From assembly GCF_022662015.1 (NCBI RefSeq), contig NZ_JAKMCM010000005.1, positions 270,460 to 334,459 on the forward strand: a stretch of DNA of 64,000 nucleotides, given 5' to 3'. The notes under the pieces are model-generated. The model saw only the letters and a list, made by a program, of their open reading frames with translations, was not told where the DNA came from and ran no database searches. This DNA is from Aestuariivivens sediminicola (lineage in GTDB: Bacteria > Bacteroidota > Bacteroidia > Flavobacteriales > Flavobacteriaceae). Below are positions 1-8,006 of the stretch, in pieces. Within the stretch, counting starts at the first letter, position 1. Each line of letters opens with the position of its first letter. The position numbers and the translations under genes are program-made.

Positions 1-1281
1 GTTGATGTATTTTACGGCATCGCAAACCGGATCCTCATAAACATCTGCGAAAAAGGCCGATGCTGTATATACTGTTCCAGTGTTTGCAGTGTAGCTTTCG
101 GTAGCCGTTATGTTCAGGGTCTCTGTGCCACAATCCGTAAGTTCCGAAAGGGGCTGGCCATTGTCGATCTGATAGGGATTATTCTCCATACTATTGTTTG
201 CGCCGCATATGGCACTGGCTTCAGGGGTAACCAGAAACCCTCTGGCAAAGGAGTTTCTCAAGGTGCTATTCATGACCTTTCCGCAGTCCACATTAAAAAA
301 GGCCACACAGTCGTCACCGGGCGAGTCGATATAGCAATTCTCAACGATCATATCGGTTGATACGGTATCCGCTGGTTGATTCATTTGCGGACCTCCTGAG
401 GGGGTAGACAAACAGGGCATCTGTCCATTAACAGGGGCACCTCGTTCTATTCTGCAGCCCCTTAAGATAAGCTGAGAAAACCCACCTCTAACAAGGCCCC
501 TGGAGCTCCCTGTCCACTTGACGTTCTCAAAAACAACATCGCCACCGCGATTAATCCAATAGGTTTCCCCTTCATGTTTGGATTTTACGCCAACCAGGTC
601 CCCGATGTTATAGTTTGATAAGTTTTGGTTCGGATTGTTTAAATAAAACTTCCAGGTGGTTCCACTAATCAATTCCGGATACAGGTAAGCACCATCTCTA
701 TAGCCCCATGGCACTTGTTGGTTATCTGTCTGTATGACCTGAGGATCGGTTGTGCTATTGGTATACCTCCTGAAATAACGCCCCTGAGACCATTCGTTAT
801 ATAATTCCAATGGACTGGGAAACCCGTTTTGGATGTCGAGCACAAGTTCTCCGGCTGCAACACTTACCACCACACCCTGAGTAACGGTATAGCCCGATCG
901 ACCCATGTGCATATCACGGAATGTGATCCTGTATACATCCAGTCCATTTATCATGTCCTGTCTCGTATCGGTAAATATAAGGGTGGTTAAATTCATACCG
1001 GCACCCTTAAAAATGAGTCTGCCATTCGGACCGGGTGCAAACCCGGACCTCAGGTCTATGCCATGGCTGTTATTCCCGCCAATGGTGTAGGTTCCGGCAT
1101 CAATGGTGACGATGATGGTGTCGTTCGGGCTGTTTAAAAAATGGGTTTTGGCGTCTGAGATGATACTGGCGAACCCCGTCTGGGTAACTCCGTAGATTGT
1201 GTTTAAATTCCATATGATCTCTGCAGCCTCTGCCTGAATATAAATTAATGAGGCGATAAAATATACTAAGCTTTTCTTCAT
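1..1281 (-). CDS. Secreted right-handed beta-helix protein, 3' end cut by window edge
   Basis: The reading frame is open from an ATG at 1281 to position 1, giving 427 residues with no stop, so the C-terminus is outside the window. Residues 1-19 form a signal peptide (MKKSLVYFIASLIYIQAEA). The body is rich in short Ile/Val/Asn strands typical of parallel beta-helix proteins, and includes VVFENVKWTGSSRG near 250 and IVENCYIDSPGDDCVAFF near 312-329. It resembles the two beta-helix proteins at 8007-12439 in layout: a GFP-P-L-E segment near 153, an IGD segment near 226, and an EN-C...DD block at 314-324. The Asp before that block is 18, not 23, residues from the DD pair. The function is unknown; a glycan-active role is inferred from the PUL context. 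A GTAACA direct repeat and a -7-like box lie just upstream (1354-1420). Confidence 0.85.
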   Translation of the reverse strand, partial: MKKSLVYFIASLIYIQAEAAEIIWNLNTIYGVTQTGFASIISDAKTHFLNSPNDTIIVTIDAGTYTIGGNNSHGIDLRSGFAPGPNGRLIFKGAGMNLTTLIFTDTRQDMINGLDVYRITFRDMHMGRSGYTVTQGVVVSVAAGELVLDIQNGFPSPLELYNEWSQGRYFRRYTNSTTDPQVIQTDNQQVPWGYRDGAYLYPELISGTTWKFYLNNPNQNLSNYNIGDLVGVKSKHEGETYWINRGGDVVFENVKWTGSSRGLVRGGFSQLILRGCRIERGAPVNGQMPCLSTPSGGPQMNQPADTVSTDMIVENCYIDSPGDDCVAFFNVDCGKVMNSTLRNSFARGFLVTPEASAICGANNSMENNPYQIDNGQPLSELTDCGTETLNITATESYTANTGTVYTASAFFADVYEDPVCDAVKYIN

Positions 1282-1353
1282 GACTTCTGAATCAATTAAG
1301 CCGCGCAACCTTGTATCTCCAAGTTCAAAAAAGGTTGCTGAATGGCCTATTAC

Positions 1354-1420
1354 CAAAGGTATCAATAAGCATCTAAAACGGGATTGCGATATTGTAACAA
1401 TAAATGCAAGGATTGTAACA
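1354..1420 (-). promoter_or_regulatory. Candidate promoter with 21-bp direct repeat (site A)
   Basis: ATTGTAACA occurs at 1391-1399 and again at 1412-1420, exactly 21 bp apart. Read on the minus strand, a perfect TAnnTTTG box (TACCTTTG) lies at 1361-1354, with 32 bp between it and the nearer GTAACA core. No TTG -33 element is seen at the usual spacing, as expected for an activator-dependent promoter. The gene starting at 1281 is about 70 bp downstream. The same geometry recurs at sites B, C and D. Binding by the HTCS is inferred. Confidence 0.6.
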
Positions 1421-1432
1421 TAAATGAAGCAC

Positions 1433-2896
1433 CTATTTGTTTTGTATCATCCCGGAGGTCATTCTTCCTTTAAAATAGGCGTTGAAAGGGTAATGATTAA
1501 ATGCGGATACATCGGCCCATTTTTTTGGGATAAATTGCTGTAATCCGCGGATGATACCCTGATGTGCTTCACTGCTTGCCAGATTATCCCACTCATTCGG
1601 ATCCTGTTCCATGTCATACAATTCTTGGGAGCCGTCTTCATATTGGATCAAGCGGTATTGGGCAGTTCTGATTGCAATATTTCCCTTACCATAGTTTGAG
1701 ATGGCCGGATAAGGCCAATCCATATCCGGTTTCTGTATCAATCCGGCGAGGGAATGGCCCTCATTTAAGGTATTTGGAGTGAGATGACATAATTCGAGCA
1801 GCGTTGGGTATATATCCAGAAGCTGAACCGCGTGCCCGATGGTCTGTCCGCCACGAGCATGGATATCCTTAAAAATCAGAACTGTCCTGGTATCCCGTTC
1901 CCAAAGAGCCTGTTTGGCAAACCGGTTCTTTTCCCCCATATGATAGCCATGATCAGACCACAATACGACAATCGTATTATTGGCGTATTTCGATTTGGCC
2001 AATGCATCGAGTACTTTTCCCACCTGTGCATCAACAAAGGCGGTGCAGGCCATATAGGCCTGTACGGCATATTTCCATTCATTGGAGGCGATGAGCTCCT
2101 CTGTTGTCGGCATCATGGGAGCATGGGTAACCTGCTTACCAAAATCCGGTATGTCGTCATAGTCGTCTTCTTTATAAGGTGGTGTTTTAATATGATCGAC
2201 TGGAAACAAGTCGAACCATTTTTTCGGGACGTACCAGGGCACATGTGGTCTTACAAAACCCACGGCCAGGAAAAACGGTTTTTCGTGTTCCTGTTCCAAT
2301 TTATTTACAGCCCATTTCGCGCTTTTAAAGTCGGGCATGAGTTCATCCTTATCCGGATAAGGTCCCCAATCGGTTTGGGTAGAGCCAACCTTACCTTTTA
2401 TTTTAGAGGGATCGTATTTAAATCGTTCTTTTGGTTTGGGTCCAAATTTGCCAAGTGTCCCCCCGTATTCATCAAATGTTTTGGCCCCGTCACCATTGTG
2501 ATAAATTTTTCCAACGGCCATGGTTTTATAACCGTATTGCTCAAAATAATCGGGCATAAAAATGGCTTTACTGGTCAGGGCATTTGACTTTCTTATGTCA
2601 TCGTCTCTGAGTTGCAGGTAATTCCCACTTGTAGATGGATAAAGTCCGGTCATGATACTTGCCCTTGAAGGACCACATATGGGCGCCTGACAATGGGCAT
2701 TGGTAAACAAGGCGCCCTGTTCGGCCAATCGATCGATGTTGGGTGTTGGGACCTGAATAGCGCCATGCATACAATTCACATAATCGTTCAAGTCATCAAT
2801 GGCAATGAACAGGACATTTGGTTTTTCCTGACCAAACAGGGATGCACTTAGCGTGAGTAGAACGCATGTCAGATAATGAATTTTAACGGTTCTCAT
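1433..2896 (-). CDS. Sulfatase (S1 family, iduronate-2-sulfatase-like)
   Basis: This 487-residue secreted S1 sulfatase would hydrolyse a sulfate ester from a glycan. The signal peptide ends near residue 22 (SASLFGQ). The N-terminal metal site is IAIDDLNDY (about 31-39), and the maturation motif CGPSR has its Cys at residue 74; this Cys is converted to formylglycine by a dedicated enzyme not seen here. A second metal-site segment, WSDHGYHMGEKNRF, and the C-terminal ELYDMEQDPNEWDNLA block are typical of the iduronate-2-sulfatase-like branch, but the true substrate here is probably an algal or host glycan. It follows the sulfatase at 2988-4526 by 91 bp, likely in one transcript. The subfamily was not assigned because that needs a SulfAtlas comparison. 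Confidence 0.93.
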   Translation of the reverse strand: MRTVKIHYLTCVLLTLSASLFGQEKPNVLFIAIDDLNDYVNCMHGAIQVPTPNIDRLAEQGALFTNAHCQAPICGPSRASIMTGLYPSTSGNYLQLRDDDIRKSNALTSKAIFMPDYFEQYGYKTMAVGKIYHNGDGAKTFDEYGGTLGKFGPKPKERFKYDPSKIKGKVGSTQTDWGPYPDKDELMPDFKSAKWAVNKLEQEHEKPFFLAVGFVRPHVPWYVPKKWFDLFPVDHIKTPPYKEDDYDDIPDFGKQVTHAPMMPTTEELIASNEWKYAVQAYMACTAFVDAQVGKVLDALAKSKYANNTIVVLWSDHGYHMGEKNRFAKQALWERDTRTVLIFKDIHARGGQTIGHAVQLLDIYPTLLELCHLTPNTLNEGHSLAGLIQKPDMDWPYPAISNYGKGNIAIRTAQYRLIQYEDGSQELYDMEQDPNEWDNLASSEAHQGIIRGLQQFIPKKWADVSAFNHYPFNAYFKGRMTSGMIQNK

Positions 2897-2987
2897 GTTG
2901 TTGTGTTATTACAAGTGTTTTGAATCGGAGGACAGATCGTTTTAAATGGAATCTATTCGAATATTAACTACCGAAATACATCTCGGG

Positions 2988-4526
2988 TTAAGAGGGCATC
3001 AACAGTTTCAGCACCTTTCCATCCTTTTCAGGGTATAGGGCACCTTTGTCTTTCATGTCCTGAATTAATGTACGCATCATCCGTTTAAGTTGCTTCGGAT
3101 TCTTATCAGCTAAATTGATAGTTTCAAATGGATCATCCTTGAGGTTGAACAGTTCGTACCGTGCTGGGCCATCGATCTGGTAATGGTAAACAATTTTCCA
3201 GTTCGAATCCACCAGACTGGTAAAATAATCGGTACGATGGTTATGCGGATAATGATTAAGAAACACCTCATGTCGCTGTCGATGGCGTTTCCCTTTCAGC
3301 TGATCTTGCAGACTAAAACCATCCAGGACATAGGATTCAGGCCATGTCACATGAGCCACCCGACATATTGTGGGGAACAGGTCCATAATGGTACCCATCT
3401 GTTCCTGTATCGCATCTGCTGCAACGGGCCATTTTTGTTGTGCTACTGCGTTCTTATCCGGGGTCACCCATGAAGCGATAAACGGCACCCGCATCCCACC
3501 TTCCCAGTGCATCCCTTTTTTACCCTTTAGTGGTGCTGCACTGCTGTACCCGTTCACAACGGGGAGGGGTGCATCAGAGCCGTTGTCTCCGAGGAAAAAG
3601 AGAAGCGTGTTGTCGCCCAATCCGAGATCCTCCACATGTCGCATGATATCACCCAATGATTTGTCAATACCCTCTATCAGCGTGGCATAGGCCTTAGCTT
3701 TTTCCGGCTTATCCGAATCCTGATAGTGTGCTTCGAATCGCGGATCTGAATAGAACGGAGCGTGGACGGCGTAGTGCGCCATATAGAGGAAGAAGGGTTT
3801 GCCTTCTTCTTTGGCCCTGGACATGGCGGTATTGGCTTCCAAAGTCAGGGCTTCAGTCAAAAAGATGTCCTGGCCATAGTATTTTTCCAATCCGGGTACG
3901 GCCCTGTTCTTGTTACCTCCTGTATGACCGAAGCTTTCTGTCCCCAGATAGCTTCCGGGTTGGCCAATGGAACTTCCGGCAATATTGACATCAAATCCCA
4001 AATTCCGGGGGTCTTCCCCCTCACTGTTAAATGGTCCGAAATGTGCCTTACCCACATGTATCGTCTTATACCCTGCCTGCTGTAAGAGCCCTGGCAGAGT
4101 TATCGAAGCCCTGGTTAGTCCGTTCCAGTTCCACTGGGGTGGGCCATAATCGCCACGGTTGTTATTTTCGGATCTGATCCAATTGGTCACCCCGTGTCGG
4201 GCAGAGTTCTGTCCTGACATGATGGTAGTCCGCGTGGGCGAACAGACCGAATGGGCATAAAAATTGGTAAAGCGAATCCCTTTTTCCGAAAGTTCTTGCA
4301 TATGGGGTGTGATGTAAAAGGCATTCAGGGGATGTTTAACGGCAGTACCGTCAGCATCGGTAAGAAAGGGAACCGAGGTGTCCATGAGACCCATATCGTC
4401 CACGAGAAATACGATGATGTTTGGAGATGTATTTTCTTGTTCCCGGGAAGCACACGAGGTCATCCAAAACAGAACGAGTAGTGTAAGGACGGAAACCCCT
4501 GATTTAAATTTGAGATACCTTGTCAT
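2988..4526 (-). CDS. Lipoprotein sulfatase (S1 family, arylsulfatase-like)
   Basis: This is a 512-residue S1 sulfatase with a lipoprotein signal (LFWMTSC, lipid Cys at 25). The metal-binding VDDMG is at 42-46, and the maturation motif CSPTR has its Cys at 95. The later FFLGDNGSDAP supplies further metal ligands, and FASWVTPD-type arylsulfatase A segments follow. The C-terminal YELFNLKDDPFETINLAD is the family's usual tail. It is probably anchored in the outer membrane or faces the periplasm, and removes sulfate from oligosaccharides. It lies upstream of the 1433-2896 sulfatase in the same direction. Unlike four other PUL transcription units, its upstream region has no GTAACA pair, but it does carry a compound inverted repeat (4686-4719). 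Confidence 0.93.
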   Translation of the reverse strand: MTRYLKFKSGVSVLTLLVLFWMTSCASREQENTSPNIIVFLVDDMGLMDTSVPFLTDADGTAVKHPLNAFYITPHMQELSEKGIRFTNFYAHSVCSPTRTTIMSGQNSARHGVTNWIRSENNNRGDYGPPQWNWNGLTRASITLPGLLQQAGYKTIHVGKAHFGPFNSEGEDPRNLGFDVNIAGSSIGQPGSYLGTESFGHTGGNKNRAVPGLEKYYGQDIFLTEALTLEANTAMSRAKEEGKPFFLYMAHYAVHAPFYSDPRFEAHYQDSDKPEKAKAYATLIEGIDKSLGDIMRHVEDLGLGDNTLLFFLGDNGSDAPLPVVNGYSSAAPLKGKKGMHWEGGMRVPFIASWVTPDKNAVAQQKWPVAADAIQEQMGTIMDLFPTICRVAHVTWPESYVLDGFSLQDQLKGKRHRQRHEVFLNHYPHNHRTDYFTSLVDSNWKIVYHYQIDGPARYELFNLKDDPFETINLADKNPKQLKRMMRTLIQDMKDKGALYPEKDGKVLKLLMPS

Positions 4527-4895
4527 TTGATGCGGATCATTTTATTTTTTAACCTTATGGAGGTCATTATTCATGATGTGTACTAAATTAAGTAATCCGC
4601 TCGAATACCTGCACTGTACGGATGAATTAAATGCTATGTATTCAAGCAGGTCCCTACCGGCATCAGGCAGATATTGGGAATCTGTCGGATGGTAAGACGG
4701 TTTCAAACCGTTTCATCCGGTATTCTAAACTGATATCCATCATTTCCTTTTAAGCCTGAGAGCACTACATTAGTGAACGTCAGAAGCTTGCATGCTACAT
4801 TCCAAAGTGGTCCGGATTTATGCTTCATCAATGATTTCGGACATCAATCCTGTTGGCCTCTGTTAATTTTAGAAACATTCTAAAGCAATACCGTT
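4527..4895. other. Divergent intergenic region, 369 bp
   Basis: This region separates the minus-strand sulfatase from the plus-strand lipoprotein gene and should hold both promoters. The only marked structure is the compound inverted repeat at 4686-4719. No GTAACA pair and no convincing -7/-33 combination were seen. Confidence 0.6.
4686..4719. repeat. Compound inverted repeat
   Basis: An outer arm CGGATG (4686-4691) pairs with CATCCG (4714-4719). Inside it lies a perfect inner palindrome of 7-bp arms around one base, ACGGTTT-C-AAACCGT (4697-4711). It lies about 160 bp upstream of the sulfatase start at 4526. It could be an operator for a dimeric repressor (LacI-type operators have similar symmetry) or an RNA hairpin. 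There is no T-run, so it is not a typical terminator. Confidence 0.5.
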
Positions 4896-5363
4896 ATGAA
4901 ACATATAATTTACCTTTTAACACTGCTGCTGTTCGTTTTTAATTGTAGTAAGGATGACAACCCTGAAGCGGACAAAACCTTCCTGGAGAAATATGCCGGT
5001 ACCGTCTGGTTTTACACGGATTATGGTGAAAAGACCTATATGAGAATCATTGACAACCTCAATCATCCCTTTGAATATTGGGAGGAATCCGGAGATTGTT
5101 ACGATTATTATTTAGAAATCCTGGATGAAGATTTCTATTCGGTGGTCGACATCACGAAAAATTCGAATAACATCTTCGAGTTAGAAGCCGTCGACACTGA
5201 TGGCGGTATGGAGTTCATGCTCATCATAACAATTTCCGTTTCCGGTAATAATTTGGAAATGAGCTATACATATTATGAGGATGGTGTATTGAATGAAACC
5301 TATTCCGAGTATTTGGCAAAGGTGTCAATGGATGTCGACAGTTTGCCTATATGTGACTATTAA
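4896..5363 (+). CDS. Small putative lipoprotein of unknown function
   Basis: This 155-residue protein begins with a lipoprotein-type signal (LLFVFNC, lipid Cys at 17) followed by SKDDN, the acidic +2 region common in surface lipoproteins of Bacteroidota. The mature part is acidic and rich in Tyr, Asp and Glu, with alternating strand-like stretches and no known catalytic motif. It is a typical species-level hypothetical lipoprotein. It lies 74-83 bp before another plus-strand gene and is divergent from the sulfatase. No link to the PUL other than position can be shown. Confidence 0.7.
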   Translation: MKHIIYLLTLLLFVFNCSKDDNPEADKTFLEKYAGTVWFYTDYGEKTYMRIIDNLNHPFEYWEESGDCYDYYLEILDEDFYSVVDITKNSNNIFELEAVDTDGGMEFMLIITISVSGNNLEMSYTYYEDGVLNETYSEYLAKVSMDVDSLPICDY

Positions 5364-5446
5364 TATTAGGTTCTTATAAAGTGCATTTTTCAGTATAGTT
5401 TGAATAAAAGACTCTATTTGATTCTAAGTTTTAAGAAATGCCAACT

Positions 5447-6223
5447 ATGAAGAAGGCAGCATATTTTATGATTAGTCTATTGATTTCCTTAATGGGTTTC
5501 GCACAGGAAGAACATTTTAAAGGGATGGGATCGAATTACAATGTTTCAGAAAGAATTGCAACAACAGGAGATTTATTTTTTAAAACATCAAGTAGGGCCT
5601 CACAATCACTTCAGGGCAAGGCGGTAAAAGATTCTATAAAAAGGACCATCTTACATGTTGATCTTGGATTAGGAAGTTTCATACCTACAGATAAGGCTAA
5701 ACTCATTGGCCCTAAACCAACATTTGTAATATCCTTTGGGATCATACAAAACCAAATGACCTATGACCTCACTATAGCGACAAGATTTGGCCGAACAAAA
5801 GAAGAATATCAGCCAATAAATTCAGACATGACAGATCATTATTTAGGGGGATACGTTGGTATTGATATTTTAAGGGACATTTGGAGAAACAACAAAAATC
5901 AACTTTTATTAACGGGTGGATTCGGAATGGATTTATTTGAATTTGAACCTGCTACTTATACTTATCGTGATTCAAGCTTCTTGGAAGTTTTATTATTGGA
6001 CTATGAAACATCTGAACGGATTGTTGACGAGGAGTCAAAAAATATTTTTTCTCCAAATATTAATTTTGGTCTGATGTATAGATACTATCTCAGCAGAAAA
6101 AATTATTTAGGCATCCGATATCGCTACAATATTGTTGATTATAATTCGAGAAAAATTATTACAGACCTAACAGGTAATTTTCACTCTGTAACCATTCACT
6201 TCGGATGGAAGTTCTTGGATTAA
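5447..6223 (+). CDS. Putative outer-membrane beta-barrel protein, unknown function
   Basis: The start chosen is the ATG at 5447, which begins a clean signal peptide (MKKAAYFMISLLISLMGFAQ); an in-frame ATG at 5438 would add only three residues. The mature part of about 238 residues has alternating aromatic and hydrophobic strand patterns (for example GIRYRYNIVDYNS) and ends in a strand with a near-terminal aromatic residue (TIHFGWKFLD), as in outer-membrane barrels. It resembles the generic small-barrel hypothetical proteins of flavobacteria. The base composition is clearly more AT-rich than the flanking PUL genes, which may indicate a different origin. No enzyme motif is visible. Confidence 0.65.
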   Translation: MKKAAYFMISLLISLMGFAQEEHFKGMGSNYNVSERIATTGDLFFKTSSRASQSLQGKAVKDSIKRTILHVDLGLGSFIPTDKAKLIGPKPTFVISFGIIQNQMTYDLTIATRFGRTKEEYQPINSDMTDHYLGGYVGIDILRDIWRNNKNQLLLTGGFGMDLFEFEPATYTYRDSSFLEVLLLDYETSERIVDEESKNIFSPNINFGLMYRYYLSRKNYLGIRYRYNIVDYNSRKIITDLTGNFHSVTIHFGWKFLD

Positions 6224-6342
6224 AAAAATTATACCCTTTTGGTTTATAGCAAAGTACAGGGAATGTGAAAATTGTGAACGAAATAAATGATTTAAAGACG
6301 TAGGTTGTCTTTGAATCCACGACTGATATATGTCCCTGGAAC

Positions 6343-7929
6343 TTAGTCCTGATCCTTTTCGAAATCAGTGAGATTGATCCATCCTGCCTTCACTGTTTCA
6401 CCGTTCATATAGCGCTCATAGAAGCGGGCATTTCTGTCGGGAGTGTAATTATCGAATACGGCACCGTTACCGAACATCCTCGGATCCTTTTGGGCTTTTA
6501 ATTCAGACTCCAGTAACTGTTTTAGGTCCCCTTTGACCCTTTGAAAATCGCTATGTTCTGCCAAATTGTGAAGGCAGTTCTCATCTGTGCTCAATTGGAA
6601 TAATTCCTCTTTCGGGTGTTTTCCGAAATTTAAATCCCAGTAGCTGTGGTTCTCACCGCTTCTATTCAGCTCCAATATCTCAGTTTTTGTAGGACTACCA
6701 TCGGTATTGGTATATCCTGTTTCCGGATTTCCTGCCGGCCATCGGTCATTTTCGTAATTCAACAAATAGAGAAATCCATCTTTGACAATCCCTCTGATGG
6801 GGTACCCGACATCATTCGGCCGACCCACATCATGTCTTTCCTGACCCAGAAGCACATAGTCCTGCTCGGGCGCAATAACGTCCTCCTTATCGGAGTTGAA
6901 AATGGGGGCTAAACTCTTACCCTGAACGGGGTGCATGCCCAGATCTTCGGCATGATATCCCGTTATATCTAAAAAGGTGGCTGCAAAATCAGCAAAGCTC
7001 ACGTAATCCGTTATGGTTCGCCCCGGATGCTTTATCCCATTTTTCCACATAATGGCCAATGGCAAATGATTGGAATGCTCATAACTCTGACCTTTAACAC
7101 GTGGGAAAGGCATTCCGTTATCGGAGGTCACCACGATAATGGTATGCTCCAGTTCGCCCCGCTCCTCCAGTAAGGCAAGCATACCACCAAGTTGTTTGTC
7201 GAAGTACTCTAACTCATAGGCATAATCCAAAACATCATTTTTCACCACTTCGGATTGCGGCCAATACGGAAAAACCGAATCCAGTTGCGCTAGTTTTTTG
7301 TTTCCTAAACGTACGCCGGTCCCATACTCGTAGTCTCTGTGCGGTTCATGGCCACCGTACCAAAAGCAAAAGGGGGCATCTGATGTTTTCTCCTCCAGGA
7401 AGCGTTTAAAATTGGCGAGATAGTCGTTATTTGAGATGCCGGTGGTAGGCGCTTTCGTCTTTATGCTGTTATAGGCCTTAACCAGAAGTTCTCGTTTGCT
7501 TCCGTCTTCATTCAAGGCTGTACCCGGAGCCCATCCTTTACCTGTATACCCCACGTGGTACCCTTGTTCTGCAAGTGCCTCATGGTAGGTCTTGAATTTC
7601 GTTGGAAAATAGGCCAGATGATTGGCTGCTTCTTCAAGTTGCCAGGTGTTTCTACCTGTTAGTATAATGGAACGGGAAGGGCCGCATTTGGCATTTGGCG
7701 TATAGGTATTGCTGAATAGGAGACCCTGATCTGCAACCTTATCGAAGGCGGGTGTGGCAATCCATTCTGTTCCGTAAGCACTCATGTGCTTCCAGGTGGC
7801 ATCATCTGCAAGACAAAATAGAATATTGGGTTTTTTATCAGGTTCTGATGCTTTGAACTGACAGGCATATAAGATGCTGCCGGCTATGACCCCCGTTAGG
7901 GCTATAAGTGTGATGCGTGTATTTTTCAT
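6343..7929 (-). CDS. Lipoprotein sulfatase (S1 family, heparan N-sulfatase-like)
   Basis: This 528-residue S1 sulfatase has a lipoprotein signal (GSILYAC, lipid Cys at 23). The metal-binding segment is LADDATW (40-46), and the maturation motif CGPSR has its Cys at 82. A second metal segment, VTSDNGMPFPRVKG, is typical of the N-sulfoglucosamine sulfohydrolase-like branch. The family name does not fix the substrate: this branch also acts on O-sulfates in PULs. It follows the beta-helix gene ending at 8007 by 77 bp in the same direction and probably belongs to the transcript that starts above 13768. Confidence 0.93.
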   Translation of the reverse strand: MKNTRITLIALTGVIAGSILYACQFKASEPDKKPNILFCLADDATWKHMSAYGTEWIATPAFDKVADQGLLFSNTYTPNAKCGPSRSIILTGRNTWQLEEAANHLAYFPTKFKTYHEALAEQGYHVGYTGKGWAPGTALNEDGSKRELLVKAYNSIKTKAPTTGISNNDYLANFKRFLEEKTSDAPFCFWYGGHEPHRDYEYGTGVRLGNKKLAQLDSVFPYWPQSEVVKNDVLDYAYELEYFDKQLGGMLALLEERGELEHTIIVVTSDNGMPFPRVKGQSYEHSNHLPLAIMWKNGIKHPGRTITDYVSFADFAATFLDITGYHAEDLGMHPVQGKSLAPIFNSDKEDVIAPEQDYVLLGQERHDVGRPNDVGYPIRGIVKDGFLYLLNYENDRWPAGNPETGYTNTDGSPTKTEILELNRSGENHSYWDLNFGKHPKEELFQLSTDENCLHNLAEHSDFQRVKGDLKQLLESELKAQKDPRMFGNGAVFDNYTPDRNARFYERYMNGETVKAGWINLTDFEKDQD

Positions 7930-8006
7930 AGAATAAAAATGTTGTGTTTACCCCAAGAAATCCTGTTGTCCTGTGGGTTTTTGTTAAATCGATCAGCTCA
8001 TGTCAC

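Noticed and set aside
1832..2587. 251-codon plus-strand frame over the first sulfatase
   Set aside because: Antisense to a clear S1 sulfatase with all motifs; the product has no domain-like pattern.
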